DNA of 64,000 bases from Solirubrobacterales bacterium (GTDB lineage Bacteria; Actinomycetota; Thermoleophilia; Solirubrobacterales; Solirubrobacteraceae). The notes under the pieces were generated by a model. The model saw nothing but the letters and a program-made list of their open reading frames with translations, made no database searches and was not told the origin of the DNA. The first letter of the stretch is position 1. Each line of letters begins with the position of its first letter. Shown here in pieces: positions 33,412-42,968 of the stretch. The translations under genes were made by a program, and so were the position numbers. The stretch covers positions 1 through 64,000 of the forward strand of contig DAHUYZ010000002.1 in the NCBI GenBank assembly GCA_027306855.1. The letters run 5' to 3'.

Positions 33412-35139
33412 GTGCACGTACCGGCGTGGCTCGCGCTCGCGCTGATCTTGCTCGTTGCGCTCGGTCTGCGTCTGTGGGGGACCAAGCAGGGCCTCCCCTA
33501 CATCTACAACATTGACGAGGCTGGCCATTTCGTGCCCAAGGCCGTCGCGATGTTCTCAGGCGACCTCAACCCCCACTACTTCGTCAACCCGCCCGCCCTC
33601 ACATATGTGCTGCACATCGTGTTCGCGCTCTGGCTTGGTGGCACGCACGCAGTTCAGCGCGAATACGCACGCGATCCGGCGGCGGTCTTCGAAGTCGCGC
33701 GCATGACGGTCGCGCTGTTCAGCGTGGCGAGCGTCTGGTTGCTTTATGCGTTCGCGGCGCGCCTGCTCGGCCGCTCTATCGCCCTGCTGGCCTGCGCGAT
33801 CGAGGCCGTCGCGTTCCTGGCCGTGTTCTACGGCCACTTTGCGCTCAACGATGCCTTCACGCTCGCACCTCTCACGCTCAGCCTGCTCGGCAGCGCCGGG
33901 ATCGTGCGCAAGGGACGCCTGCGCGACTACGCGATCGCCGGTATCGGCCTCGGCCTGGGGTGCGCGAGCAAGTACACGGCCGGTATCGCGATCGTGCCGC
34001 TGATAGCCGCCGTCGCGATCCGCTACCTCGACTCGCCGCGCGACGGCGCCCGGCGTGCGCTCGCCGGCATCGCGCTCGCCAGCGGCTGCGCCATCGGCGC
34101 ATTCCTGCTCGCCAACCCCTATGCCCTGCTCGACTTCAAGCGCTTTCACTCGGATCTAGTCCACCAGTCGAACCTCGCCGAGGAAGCCCAAGGAAAGCTC
34201 GGCGCGCCGAAAGAGAGCGGCATCGTCTACTACCTGTGGTCGTTCACGTGGGGGCTCGGCTGGGCGCCTTCGCTGGCTGCGCTCGGAGGCGCGATCACGA
34301 TCTGGCGCCGCGAGGCGCGGCTGGGCTGGCTGCTCGTGCTCGCACCGGTCCTGTTCCTCGCCTTCATGGGACTCCAGGACCGCTACTTCGGACGCTGGCT
34401 GCTGCCGATCTTCCCGATCGTCTGCGTGCTCGCCGCCTACTTCATCGTGACGCTGATCTCACGCGCAGCAGCCTGGCTCCAAGGCATCCTGCCGGCACGC
34501 ACCGCGGCGATCTCAGCCATTTGCACAGCCGTCGCCGTCATCGCCGCGACACTCGTCCAAGGCGCGCTTTACAGCATCCACTCCGACATCGTGCTCTCGC
34601 GCGCCGACACACGTAACCTCACGCGCGACTGGATGGTCGCGCACGTTCCGCGCGGCGCGAAGATCGTGCTCGAGCCAGTCGTCCCCAACGCCTGGGTTGC
34701 GCAGCGCGGCGCACTCGCCCAGACCGGCCCGAGCGCCGACCGCTGGACCAAGTACCTCGCGCTGAGGTCGGTGATCGCGCCCGATGGCAGCCTCTCGCTC
34801 GCCACCGGCCACAGGGTCGCGCTCGAGGACTACGAGACTACGCTCAGCCCCGCCCTGATCGGCTGGTACGAGCGTCTGGGCTATTGCTGGGTGATTACCG
34901 GCTCGACAGAGTCCGGCCGCGTGTTCGCCGACCCCCACGCTGCGCCCCAGGCGATCGCCTACTACCGCGCGCTGGCACGCGAAGCCCAAGTCGCATACCA
35001 CGTCTCGCCCTACGCGTCCGACTCGCGGCCCGTCCCTTTCAGCGTTGACTGGACGTTCGACTACTACCCGCTCGCCTACGAGCGCCCCGGACCCGAAATG
35101 ACCGTCTACCGCCTGCGCGGCGGGGCCTGCCGGCCCTGA
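33412..35139 (+). CDS. Multi-pass glycosyltransferase, PMT/GT39-like
   Basis: Probable GT-C enzyme using a polyprenyl-phosphate sugar donor on the outer face of the membrane. The first loop after TM1 carries the diagnostic Asp-Glu pair in YIYNIDEAGHFVPKAVAMF, and VNPPALTYVLHIVFALW, GLGLGCASKYTAG and LQDRYFGRWLLPIFPIV match the ArnT/PMT_2 style. About eleven hydrophobic helices precede a soluble C-terminal domain from roughly residue 395. The track ORF begins at 33124 inside the previous gene; the GTG at 33412 (VHVPAWLALALILL) puts TM1 at the N-terminus, giving 575 residues. Acceptor (protein, lipid or cell-wall glycan) unknown. Confidence 0.85.
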   Translation: MHVPAWLALALILLVALGLRLWGTKQGLPYIYNIDEAGHFVPKAVAMFSGDLNPHYFVNPPALTYVLHIVFALWLGGTHAVQREYARDPAAVFEVARMTVALFSVASVWLLYAFAARLLGRSIALLACAIEAVAFLAVFYGHFALNDAFTLAPLTLSLLGSAGIVRKGRLRDYAIAGIGLGLGCASKYTAGIAIVPLIAAVAIRYLDSPRDGARRALAGIALASGCAIGAFLLANPYALLDFKRFHSDLVHQSNLAEEAQGKLGAPKESGIVYYLWSFTWGLGWAPSLAALGGAITIWRREARLGWLLVLAPVLFLAFMGLQDRYFGRWLLPIFPIVCVLAAYFIVTLISRAAAWLQGILPARTAAISAICTAVAVIAATLVQGALYSIHSDIVLSRADTRNLTRDWMVAHVPRGAKIVLEPVVPNAWVAQRGALAQTGPSADRWTKYLALRSVIAPDGSLSLATGHRVALEDYETTLSPALIGWYERLGYCWVITGSTESGRVFADPHAAPQAIAYYRALAREAQVAYHVSPYASDSRPVPFSVDWTFDYYPLAYERPGPEMTVYRLRGGACRP

Positions 35140-35205
35140 AAGACGCGAGCAACCCTGCTCCTGTGCGGGTGCGGGCGCGGTGAGGGTGCCACCGCGGCGA
35201 AGCCG

Positions 35206-35211
35206 TATCCT
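35206..35211 (+). promoter_or_regulatory. Putative -10 hexamer before ribD
   Basis: TATCCT lies 11 nt upstream of the ribD ATG. The 83-nt intergenic region is too short for, and shows no sign of, an FMN riboswitch. Confidence 0.35.
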
Positions 35212-35222
35212 CATAAGCGGGA

Positions 35223-36356
35223 ATGACGATCACCACCGAGACCGACCGGCTGCATCTCGCGCGTGCGATCGAGCTCGCCGAGCGCGGTGCCGGCTCCGTG
35301 CGACCGAACCCGCTCGTGGGAGCCGTGATCGTGCGTGACGACGAGGTTCTGGGCGAGGGCTGGCACGAACGCTACGGCGGACACCACGCCGAGGTCAACG
35401 CCATCGAGGCGTGCGGAGAGGCCGACCTGAATGGAGCGACGCTGTTCGTCTCGCTCGAGCCGTGCTGCCATGATGGCAAGACACCGCCGTGTACTCAGGC
35501 GATCATCGACGCCGGTATCGGGCGCGTCGTCGTCGCCTCCGACGACCCAACCGAGAAGGCCTCCGGACGCGGTCTCGGGATCCTGCGCGACGAGGGGATC
35601 GACGTGCTCGTCGCCGACGGCGAGCTCGCGGTTCGCGCACGGCTTCTCAACCAGCCGTTTCGCAAGCATGCACGTGTTGGCCGGCCGTGGATCCTGTTCA
35701 AGTCCGCAATGACGCTCGATGGCAAGGTCGCCACCCGTGCCGGCGACTCGCAGTGGATCTCGAGCGAAGAAAGCAGGCTGCTCGCGCACGAGTGGCGCGC
35801 CTCGGTTGACGCCGTCATCGTCGGGATCGGCACAGCGCTCGCCGACGATCCCCAGCTGACGGCAAGGCCCGAAGGAGTTTTCGCCGAGCCCGCTCGCCAA
35901 CCGCGGCGAGTCGTGTTCGACTCGCTCGCGCGCCTGCCGATCGGCTCCCAGCTGCTTGCCGCCGCCGATCAGGTGCCGCTCACCGTGGTGGTATCGCGAG
36001 CCGCCGCGCGTGTCGATACGGATGCGCTCGAGGCAGCCGGTGCGCAGGTCCTCGTCGCCACCGGCGAGAACGAGCCGGCGCGCGTGCGCTCCGCGCTCGA
36101 TCAGCTCGGCGCCGACGGCATTACGTGTGCGCTGCTCGAGGGCGGACCGCATCTCGCGGGCGCCTTCCTCGACGCGGGCGAGATAGACGAGATCAGGCTG
36201 TTCCTCGCGCCGCTCCTGCTCGGCGGGCGTACCGCCCGCGACCCGCTCGAGGGCGAAGGGGTCGAGCGAATCTCCGAGGCTCTGCGCGCGCTCACATTCG
36301 AATGCGATCGGGTCGGCGAAGACCTTCTCATATCGGCGCGCCTGCGCGAGTGGTAG
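35223..36356 (+). CDS. ribD: Bifunctional riboflavin biosynthesis deaminase/reductase
   Basis: Deaminates and then reduces the pyrimidine intermediate of riboflavin synthesis. The N-terminal deaminase domain has the zinc site GHHAEVNAIEACG (HAE) and SLEPCCHDGKTPPC; the C-terminal reductase starts near ILFKSAMTLDGKVATRAGDSQWISS and contains VDAVIVGIGTALADDPQLTAR and LLEGGPHLAGAFLDAG. 377 residues, normal for the fused enzyme. It starts the ribD-ribE-ribBA-ribH operon; a TATCCT hexamer precedes it. The lack of an FMN riboswitch suggests constitutive or otherwise controlled expression. Confidence 0.95.
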   Translation: MTITTETDRLHLARAIELAERGAGSVRPNPLVGAVIVRDDEVLGEGWHERYGGHHAEVNAIEACGEADLNGATLFVSLEPCCHDGKTPPCTQAIIDAGIGRVVVASDDPTEKASGRGLGILRDEGIDVLVADGELAVRARLLNQPFRKHARVGRPWILFKSAMTLDGKVATRAGDSQWISSEESRLLAHEWRASVDAVIVGIGTALADDPQLTARPEGVFAEPARQPRRVVFDSLARLPIGSQLLAAADQVPLTVVVSRAAARVDTDALEAAGAQVLVATGENEPARVRSALDQLGADGITCALLEGGPHLAGAFLDAGEIDEIRLFLAPLLLGGRTARDPLEGEGVERISEALRALTFECDRVGEDLLISARLREW

Positions 36357-36359
36357 ACA

Positions 36360-36965
36360 GTGTTCACCGGGCTCATAGCCGACCTTGGCAGCATCGTTTC
36401 GCGAGAGCACGACTCTGGCGGCGCCATCTTTCAGATCGCGACCCGGCTCGCGGGCGAGATCGATCAGGGCGATTCGGTTGCTGTCAACGGCGTGTGCCTG
36501 ACCGCGACAGACGTGCAGACCGACGGGTTTCGCGCACAGGCGATGAACGAGACGCTGCGGCGCAGCTCGCTCGGCGCGCTCGCCGCCGGCTCGCCGGTCA
36601 ACATCGAGCTGTCGCTGCGCGCCGGCGAGCGCCTTGGGGGGCACATCGTGCAGGGACACGTCGACGGGACCGTGACCGTGACCGCCGTGCATGACGACGG
36701 TTTCGCGCGCGTACTCGACCTCGAGATCGACGATGGAGCGGGTGGCGGTCTGTCGCGCTATCTGGTCGAGAAGGGGTCGGTCGCGCTCGACGGCGTCAGC
36801 CTGACCGTCTCTGAGCTGCGTGACGCGGGCTTCTCCGTGTCGCTCATCCCGGAGACGCTTCAGCGCACGAATCTGGGCGGGGTGCAGGTCGGGGATAGGG
36901 TCAACATCGAGGTGGACGTGCTCGCCAAGCACGTAGCGAGACTAATGAGGCCCATCTCGGCCTGA
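36360..36965 (+). CDS. ribE: Riboflavin synthase, alpha chain
   Basis: Dismutates two molecules of 6,7-dimethyl-8-ribityllumazine to riboflavin and the pyrimidine precursor. Two homologous lumazine-binding repeats are visible: [12 protein letters not shown] to [24 protein letters not shown], and the second from ARVLDLEI to [15 protein letters not shown]. The N-terminal MFTGLI is nearly invariant and fixes the GTG start at 36360. NGVCLTA and DGVSLTV are the paired repeat motifs. 201 residues. It follows ribD by 3 nt. Confidence 0.95.
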   Translation: MFTGLIADLGSIVSREHDSGGAIFQIATRLAGEIDQGDSVAVNGVCLTATDVQTDGFRAQAMNETLRRSSLGALAAGSPVNIELSLRAGERLGGHIVQGHVDGTVTVTAVHDDGFARVLDLEIDDGAGGGLSRYLVEKGSVALDGVSLTVSELRDAGFSVSLIPETLQRTNLGGVQVGDRVNIEVDVLAKHVARLMRPISA

Positions 36966-36987
36966 TCGAGGTCAAAGGAGCAGCGCG

Positions 36988-38274
36988 ATGAGCCAACCCA
37001 AGACGACAACACCCTTCGCCACGATCGAGGAGGCGCTCGACGATATACGCCAAGGCCGGATGGTCGTCGTCTGCGACGACGAAGACCGCGAGAACGAGGG
37101 CGATCTGACGATGGCCGCTCAGTTCGCGACACCCGAGGCGATCAACTTCATGGCCAAGGAGGGGCGCGGGCTGATCTGCCTGTCGCTCACTCCTGAGCGC
37201 TGCGACGAGCTCGGGCTCGACCTGATGGCCGCCAAGAACGAGTCGCCCTTTGAGACGCCCTTCACGGTGTCGGTCGAGGCGCGTGAGGGTGTCACGACCG
37301 GGATCTCCGCGCACGACCGCGCCCACACGATCCAGGTCGCGATCGACCCCGAGTCAAGGCCCCGCGACCTCGTCCAGCCCGGGCACGTCTTTCCGCTGAA
37401 GAGCCGCGCCGGCGGGGTGCTCGAGCGTGCCGGCCAGACCGAGGCCGCCGTCGATCTCGCACGACTCGCCGGCGTCAACCCGGCCGGCGTGATCTGCGAG
37501 GTGATGAACGACGACGGCACGATGGCACGCGTCCCCGACCTCGTCGGTTACTGCGCCCGCCACGACCTGAAGATGGTCACGGTCGCCGACCTGATCGCCT
37601 ATCGCCGCCGCCACGACAAGCTCGTCGAACGGGTCGTCACAACGCGCCTCCCCACAGCTTTCGGTGACTTCGAGGCGGTCGGCTACCGCTCGCTCGTCGA
37701 CGACAAGCACCATGTCGCGCTAGTCAAGGGCGACGTCTCAGGCCGTCCCGACGTGCTCGTCCGCGTCCACTCGGAGTGCCTGACCGGGGACGTCTTCCAC
37801 TCGCTGCGCTGCGACTGCGGCGAGCAGCTCGCCTCGGCGCTCTCGATGATCGAGCGCGAGGGCGAGGGAGTGCTTCTCTACCTCTCCCAGGAGGGGCGCG
37901 GCATAGGGCTCCTCAACAAGCTGCGCGCCTACCGCCTGCAGGAGGAGGGGCTCGACACCGTCGAAGCGAATGAGAAGCTCGGCCTTCCCGCCGACCTGCG
38001 CGACTACGGCATCGGCGCCCAGATCCTCGTTGATCTCGGGCTCTCCTCGATCAGGATCCTCACGAACAACCCCAAGAAGATCAAGGGCCTCGAGGGCTAC
38101 GGCCTGTCGGTGACATCGCAGCTGCCGATCGAGCACGCGCCCAACGAGCACAACGAGGCCTATCTGCGTACGAAGGCGCAGAGGATGGGCCACATCCTCC
38201 ACCATCAGGGGCTCAATCTCGACGCCGAGATGCTCCACTCAGAGCGCGAGCAGGTCAGGGAGCGAGACAGATGA
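36988..38274 (+). CDS. ribBA: Bifunctional 3,4-dihydroxy-2-butanone 4-phosphate synthase/GTP cyclohydrolase II
   Basis: Supplies both precursors of riboflavin. The N-terminal RibB domain (to about residue 205) shows [18 protein letters not shown] with metal-binding acidic residues, [16 protein letters not shown] and [25 protein letters not shown]. The C-terminal RibA domain has the zinc-binding Cys cluster in [17 protein letters not shown], then [21 protein letters not shown] and [18 protein letters not shown]. 428 residues, ATG with AAAGGAG about 8 nt upstream, a rare strong Shine-Dalgarno site in this window. Its stop overlaps the ribH start (ATGA). Confidence 0.96.
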   Translation: MSQPKTTTPFATIEEALDDIRQGRMVVVCDDEDRENEGDLTMAAQFATPEAINFMAKEGRGLICLSLTPERCDELGLDLMAAKNESPFETPFTVSVEAREGVTTGISAHDRAHTIQVAIDPESRPRDLVQPGHVFPLKSRAGGVLERAGQTEAAVDLARLAGVNPAGVICEVMNDDGTMARVPDLVGYCARHDLKMVTVADLIAYRRRHDKLVERVVTTRLPTAFGDFEAVGYRSLVDDKHHVALVKGDVSGRPDVLVRVHSECLTGDVFHSLRCDCGEQLASALSMIEREGEGVLLYLSQEGRGIGLLNKLRAYRLQEEGLDTVEANEKLGLPADLRDYGIGAQILVDLGLSSIRILTNNPKKIKGLEGYGLSVTSQLPIEHAPNEHNEAYLRTKAQRMGHILHHQGLNLDAEMLHSEREQVRERDR

Positions 38275-38762
38275 CCGGACCCTACGCGATCGCTATCGGC
38301 CGCTTCTATGAGGATCTTGCGGAACGCCTGCTCGCCGGGGCACGCGGGGCCTTCGCCGAGGCCGGCCACACCGACATCGAGGTTTTCGACGTGCCCGGCG
38401 CGTTCGAGCTGCCGCTCGCCGCCAGCTACGCGGCGAAGTCCGGTCGCTTCGAGGGGGTCGCCTGTCTAGGCGCCGTCATCAGAGGCGAGACCGACCACTA
38501 CGACTTCGTTTGCGCCGAGGCTGCCCGCGGTATCCAGCAGGTCCAGCTCGAAACCGGTGTGCCCTGCGCGTTCGGCGTGCTGACGTGCGCCACGATGGAG
38601 CAGGCGCTTGCGCGCGCGGGCGGCGGCAAGCGCGACCAGGGACGCCACGCGGCCGAAGCGGTCATCAGCATGGCGGCGCTGCGTGAGCAGCTGCGCGCGG
38701 ATACGCCCCACAATCTCGACGGCGGTCGGCGCGGCCTGGCGCCCGACCTCGGTGTTGGGTAG
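38271..38762 (+). CDS. ribH: 6,7-dimethyl-8-ribityllumazine synthase
   Basis: Condenses the RibD product with dihydroxybutanone phosphate, forming an icosahedral or pentameric enzyme. Features: [18 protein letters not shown] with the aromatic that stacks on the pyrimidine, [33 protein letters not shown] with the catalytic His, and [23 protein letters not shown]. 163 residues. It overlaps ribBA by 4 nt and ends the operon; rpmB follows with its own promoter-like box. Confidence 0.95.
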   Translation: MTGPYAIAIGRFYEDLAERLLAGARGAFAEAGHTDIEVFDVPGAFELPLAASYAAKSGRFEGVACLGAVIRGETDHYDFVCAEAARGIQQVQLETGVPCAFGVLTCATMEQALARAGGGKRDQGRHAAEAVISMAALREQLRADTPHNLDGGRRGLAPDLGVG

Positions 38763-38793
38763 ACACGCGGCGGCGGGCACGGCGCGATCCGGC

Positions 38794-38799
38794 TACACT
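38794..38799 (+). promoter_or_regulatory. Putative -10 hexamer before rpmB
   Basis: TACACT lies 9 nt before the rpmB ATG, identical to the hexamer before def. Leaderless-type spacing. Confidence 0.45.
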
Positions 38800-38808
38800 G
38801 CCTCGCTC

Positions 38809-39000
38809 ATGGCCAAGGTATGTCACAGCTGCGGCAAGGGTCCTTCGTTCGGGCACAGCCGCAGCCACTCGATGGTCGCCACCAAGCGCCGCTTCGACCC
38901 CAACCTCCAGAAGGTCCGGATCCTCGTCGGCAAGGCGCCAACGCGGGCTTACGTCTGCACACGCTGCTTGAAGGCCGGCAAGGTCACCAAGGCCCTGTAA
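38809..39000 (+). CDS. rpmB: 50S ribosomal protein L28 (zinc-binding form)
   Basis: Structural protein of the large ribosomal subunit. The start is the ATG at 38809 (MAKVCHSCGKGPSFGHSRSHS), because the track ORF runs back through ribH. The 63-residue protein has CHSC near the N-terminus and CTRC near the C-terminus (YVCTRCLKAGKVTK), the zinc-binding C+ type. Actinomycetes often encode a second, zinc-free L28 elsewhere that replaces this form under zinc limitation; that cannot be checked here. TACACT lies 9 nt upstream and a perfect GCACCG/CGGTGC hairpin 50 nt downstream. Confidence 0.95.
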   Translation: MAKVCHSCGKGPSFGHSRSHSMVATKRRFDPNLQKVRILVGKAPTRAYVCTRCLKAGKVTKAL

Positions 39001-39050
39001 GGGGCGGTAGGCGGCGTCAGGCTGCATCCTCGGTCGCTCACGGCCCCCCG

Positions 39051-39065
39051 GCACCGTTACGGTGC
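39051..39065 (+). terminator. Possible terminator hairpin after rpmB
   Basis: GCACCG (39051-39056) pairs with CGGTGC (39060-39065) around a TTA loop. A short pyrimidine-rich stretch follows but there is no U-run. Confidence 0.35.
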
Positions 39066-39133
39066 TCCCCGCGTCGTGGCTTGCCTGTCAGCCCTACAGT
39101 CGCCTATGGTCACGAGGTAGGAAAGGTGCGGAC

Positions 39134-40804
39134 GTGAGCGACACGAATCTGCTGCGCTTCAGGGCGGCCGTCGCCGGCGCGCTCGCGCAACTGGAGGCGC
39201 GCCGCCAGGAGGTCAACGACCTGAACGTGTTTCCTGTCGCCGACGGGGATACGGGCGACAACATGGTGCTGACGCTGCGCGCCGTGCTCGATGAGCTCGA
39301 CCGCCTGCAGGGCAGCGACGATACGCGCACGATCGACGAGATCGGCAGGGAGGAGATCGTGCAATCGGTCGCCCGCGCCGCGCTGCTCGGCGCGAGGGGC
39401 AACTCGGGGGTCATCCTCTCCCAGCTGATCAGGGGTGCCGCCGAGGAGCTCGTGAGCCGGCCTGGCCAGCTGATCGACGCGAGCCTCATCGGTGCAGCGC
39501 TCGCCAACGCCGCGGAGCGGGCGTATGCATCCGTGCGCGAGCCAGCCGAGGGCACGATCCTGACCGTCGCGCGCGAGATGGCGCACGCGATCATGGCCGA
39601 CGTCGCCCACAGCGAGGAGCGTGGCCGGCTAGGGCCGGCCACGGAAGCGCAGGCGCAGGATCTGGCGATCGCGCATACGCTGGAGCGGGCCGTCGAGGCT
39701 GGCCAGAGGTCGGTCAAGCGTGGGCCCGAGCTGCTCGCGGCGCTGCGCGAGGCGGGGGTCGTCGACGCAGGCGGCCATGCGCTCACCGTCATCTTCGCCG
39801 GCGTCGTCGCGGCTCTACGCGGCGATGAGCCACCGGCCCTCGACCACTATGCCCCAGCGAAGATCAGCCACCCCCAGCACAGCTCGAGCACATACCGCTT
39901 CTGCACGAACTTCGCCGTCACCGGCCAGGGTCTAGCGCCCTCGCGTTTCGCGGAGGACCTGGAGGCACTGGGGGACTCCGTGCTCGTCGTGGGAGACTCG
40001 ACGACACTGAAGGTCCACATCCACACGGACGAGCCCGAGCGGGCGATGGCTCTGTTCGAGGGTGCCGGCGAGGTCTCGCATCTGGACGTGGCGGACATGC
40101 GCGTGCAGGTCGCCGAGCGGGACGAGCGGATCGCCCCGTCCAGTGGCGGCCCTAACTCGGCGGGGCGCTCCCGCGTGCGCTGTGGCGCGCTCGCGGTCGT
40201 CAACGGCGACGGCCTACGTTCGATGCTGACCGAGCTCGGGGTGCACACGATCGACGGAGGGCCCACGCTCAACCCATCGACAGCGGAGCTGCTGGCAGGC
40301 ATCCACGAGGTCGTGGCCGAGGAGGTCGTCGTGTTGCCGAGCAGTCCGAACGTCGTGATGGCCGCCGAGCGGGCCGCTGAGCTCTCGGACAAGCTGGTCG
40401 TCGTTGTCGGCGCGACGAGCCAGCAGGCCGCGCTCGTCGCGGCCGTGGCGCTTACCGGCGAGCAGAGCGCGCGGGAGAACGCGCTCTCGATGGAGTCCTC
40501 GCTCGTCGCGCTTCGCACCGGGAGCGTCGCCGAAGCGGCGCGCGACGACCCTGCGGGGCGCTTCCGTCGGGGCGAGGCGGTCGGGTTCGTCGGCGAGGAG
40601 ATGACCGCGTGGGGAGAGCCTCTGCTCACGTTGCGCGCGGTGCTCGAGCAACTCGCCCCCGACGCCGAGCTGATCAGTGTGCTCGCCGGCGAGCAAGCGC
40701 CCGTCGCACTGTCTGAGCTCGAGGGCATCATGGATGGGCATGTCGAGCTCGAGCTTCGCCACGGAGGCCAGCCCGCATACTGGTGTCTGCTCGCCGCCGA
40801 GTAG
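39134..40804 (+). CDS. fakA: Fatty acid kinase catalytic subunit-like protein (DAK2/YloV family)
   Basis: FakA/YloV-type protein. In Firmicutes FakA phosphorylates exogenous fatty acids bound to FakB, feeding PlsX/PlsY phospholipid synthesis; that role is inferred here. The N-terminal DhaL (DAK2) ATP-binding domain shows NDLNVFPVADGDTGDNM and GARGNSGVILSQLIRGAAEEL; a central domain and the C-terminal DegV-like part (VVLPSSPNVVMAAERAA) follow. The GTG at 39134 is preferred (SDTNLLRFRAAVAGAL), with AGGAAAGG upstream, giving 556 residues. The rpmB-fakA-recG order is a well-known Gram-positive neighbourhood, but the usual Asp23-like gene is missing. No FakB is in the window. Confidence 0.88.
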   Translation: MSDTNLLRFRAAVAGALAQLEARRQEVNDLNVFPVADGDTGDNMVLTLRAVLDELDRLQGSDDTRTIDEIGREEIVQSVARAALLGARGNSGVILSQLIRGAAEELVSRPGQLIDASLIGAALANAAERAYASVREPAEGTILTVAREMAHAIMADVAHSEERGRLGPATEAQAQDLAIAHTLERAVEAGQRSVKRGPELLAALREAGVVDAGGHALTVIFAGVVAALRGDEPPALDHYAPAKISHPQHSSSTYRFCTNFAVTGQGLAPSRFAEDLEALGDSVLVVGDSTTLKVHIHTDEPERAMALFEGAGEVSHLDVADMRVQVAERDERIAPSSGGPNSAGRSRVRCGALAVVNGDGLRSMLTELGVHTIDGGPTLNPSTAELLAGIHEVVAEEVVVLPSSPNVVMAAERAAELSDKLVVVVGATSQQAALVAAVALTGEQSARENALSMESSLVALRTGSVAEAARDDPAGRFRRGEAVGFVGEEMTAWGEPLLTLRAVLEQLAPDAELISVLAGEQAPVALSELEGIMDGHVELELRHGGQPAYWCLLAAE

Positions 40805-40841
40805 CGCGGACCACGACTCTCAGACGGCGTTGCCCGCGCGC

Positions 40842-42965
40842 GTGGATCGAGCCGGCGCGCCGATTGCCTTCGCGGGTGGGCCTGCGCCTTCGCGCGAGCA
40901 ACTGCTCGAGGCGCCGCTGCGCTGGCCGCGTCCGTCGCGCCTGGGCGCGCCGCTGAAGCTGGAGGGCAAGCTCGCGAAGGGCCTTCAGACGCTCGAGCTG
41001 AGCTGCGTGGGAGATCTGCTGGAGCACCTGCCCCACGAGTACCGGCAGGCGCGCGCGCTGGCGGCGCTGGAACCCGGCGAGCAGGCGACCGTAGCCGTCG
41101 AGGTGCGCTCGATCGCCGGCCGGGCGGTACGACGGCGCGGTATGCGCGGACTCGTCGAGGCGACCGTATTCGATGAGACAGGCTCGATCGTCGCTACGTT
41201 CTTCAACCAGCCGTGGCTCCTCCAGCGCTACCGCAAGGGCACGCGTCTCGTATTGCACGGCACCGCCGATGCGCGCGGGCGCTTGCGCGTGGCGCATCAC
41301 GCGATCGGCTCCGATCTCGGCGGCGAGGCGACCGCGGGCGCGGTCGCGCATTATCGCGCCGCCGAGGGGGTCAGCTCGACGCAGCTGCTCACGCTCATGC
41401 GCGGGGCCCGCACCGGTCTGCGCGATGTGCTCGAGCCGCTGACGGTCGCGGTCAGGATGGCCGAGTCGCTTGCCGACCGCGCGGGCGCGCGCGCCGCGAT
41501 GCATTTCGCGCAAGAAGCCTCCCAGCGCGGAGCGGCCAGACGGCGCCTGGCATTCGATGAGCTCCTGTTCGCTCAACTTGCGCTCCTGCTCAGGCGTCGG
41601 CGGCACGCTGACAGCCACCCGACGAGGGCGCTCGCGCAGCCGCCGACGGTGAGCGCGCGCTGGCTTGCCCGCGGTCTCCCGTTCGAGCTGACCGGCGATC
41701 AGCGCATCGCGATCGAGACGATCAACAAAGACCTCGCCGAGAGTCGCCCGATGCAGAGGCTGCTGATGGGGGAGGTCGGCAGCGGTAAGACGGTCGTCGC
41801 GCTGCACGCGATGCTGCGCGCCGTCGAGCATGGCGCTCAAGCCGCGCTGATGGCGCCCACTGAGACGCTCGCCGAACAGCACTTCGCGACCGTTGCGCGG
41901 TTGCTCGGCGAGGAGCCCGTGAGGATGGCGCTGCTGACTGGGTCGACTACGACGACGAGGCGCTCGGAGATACTCGGCCGTCTGAGAAGCGGCGAGCTGT
42001 CGATCCTCGTCGGCACCCATGCCCTGATCGAGCCGGACGTCAGCTTCCGGGAGTTGGCGGTCGCGGTGATCGATGAGCAGCATCGATTCGGGGTTCGTCA
42101 GCGTGAGGCGCTCGACGCGAAGGGCGTGTCTCACGTGCTGCACATGACCGCCACCCCGATCCCGCGCACACTCGCGCTCGCGCGCTACGGAGATCTCGAC
42201 TGCACCATTCTGCGCGAGCTTCCGAAAGGGCGCCAGCGGATCGATACGGAGCTCATCAGCGGGGAGAGCGCGCGCGAGGACGCGTACGAGCGCCTGCGTG
42301 AGCAACTGCGTGAGGGCCGGCAGGCGTACGTTGTCTGCCCGCTCGTGGAGTCCGCGTCCGACGATGGGCAGGCGCGCGCCGCGATCGCCGAGTTCGAGCG
42401 CCTCGGCTGCCATGAGCTCGCCGGCTTCAGGCTCGCCCTCCTGCACGGCCAGATGCGCCTGAGGGACAAGCAGCAAGCAATGGCGGCGTTCGCATCCGGC
42501 GATGCTCAGGTGCTCGTGGCGACCACTGTGATCGAGGTCGGCGTCGATGTCCCCAACGCGACCGTCATGCTCGTCGAGAACGCGGAGCGATTCGGGATCT
42601 CACAGCTGCACCAGCTGCGAGGACGGGTGGGCCGCGGAGAGCACCAGGCGATCTGTCTGTTGATGGCCCCGACCGGCTCGGTCCGCTGCAGGGCGCTCGT
42701 AGAAAGCTCGGACGGATTCAGGCTCGCCGAGATCGACCTGTCGCTGCGCAAGGAGGGCGAGCTGATCGGCTCGAGACAGTCGGGCATGGGGCAATTCAAA
42801 GTGGCGAGCCTCCCCGACGACGGCGCGCTGCTCGAGCGTGCGCGTTCACGCGCGCGAGCGATCATCGACGAAGACCCAGATCTATGCTCGCCGCTGAACG
42901 CGCTTCTGGCCGATGCGCTCGAGCGTGCCTACGGCGAGCACTTGACCCGGCCAATACCGGCCTGA
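40842..42965 (+). CDS. recG: ATP-dependent DNA helicase RecG
   Basis: Superfamily 2 helicase that regresses stalled forks and migrates branched DNA. An N-terminal wedge/OB domain (GLVEATVFDETGSIVATFFNQPWL) precedes the helicase domains with Walker A LMGEVGSGKTVVAL (about residue 308), DEQHRFGVRQR, MTATPIPRTLALARYGDLD and ATTVIEVGVDVPNATVM, ending with LRGRVGRGEHQAICLL. The GTG at 40842 is proposed (a TTG at 40830 is possible); the track start at 40677 lies inside fakA. About 707 residues. It follows fakA by 37 nt and precedes rsmD by 3 nt. Confidence 0.94.
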   Translation: MDRAGAPIAFAGGPAPSREQLLEAPLRWPRPSRLGAPLKLEGKLAKGLQTLELSCVGDLLEHLPHEYRQARALAALEPGEQATVAVEVRSIAGRAVRRRGMRGLVEATVFDETGSIVATFFNQPWLLQRYRKGTRLVLHGTADARGRLRVAHHAIGSDLGGEATAGAVAHYRAAEGVSSTQLLTLMRGARTGLRDVLEPLTVAVRMAESLADRAGARAAMHFAQEASQRGAARRRLAFDELLFAQLALLLRRRRHADSHPTRALAQPPTVSARWLARGLPFELTGDQRIAIETINKDLAESRPMQRLLMGEVGSGKTVVALHAMLRAVEHGAQAALMAPTETLAEQHFATVARLLGEEPVRMALLTGSTTTTRRSEILGRLRSGELSILVGTHALIEPDVSFRELAVAVIDEQHRFGVRQREALDAKGVSHVLHMTATPIPRTLALARYGDLDCTILRELPKGRQRIDTELISGESAREDAYERLREQLREGRQAYVVCPLVESASDDGQARAAIAEFERLGCHELAGFRLALLHGQMRLRDKQQAMAAFASGDAQVLVATTVIEVGVDVPNATVMLVENAERFGISQLHQLRGRVGRGEHQAICLLMAPTGSVRCRALVESSDGFRLAEIDLSLRKEGELIGSRQSGMGQFKVASLPDDGALLERARSRARAIIDEDPDLCSPLNALLADALERAYGEHLTRPIPA

Positions 42966-42968
42966 GCA

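Noticed and set aside
35140-35222. FMN riboswitch upstream of ribD
   Set aside because: Only 83 nt are available and the RFN core motifs are absent.
35211-36932. 573-codon minus ORF antisense to ribD and ribE
   Set aside because: Shadow; the ribD and ribE motifs are definite on the plus strand.
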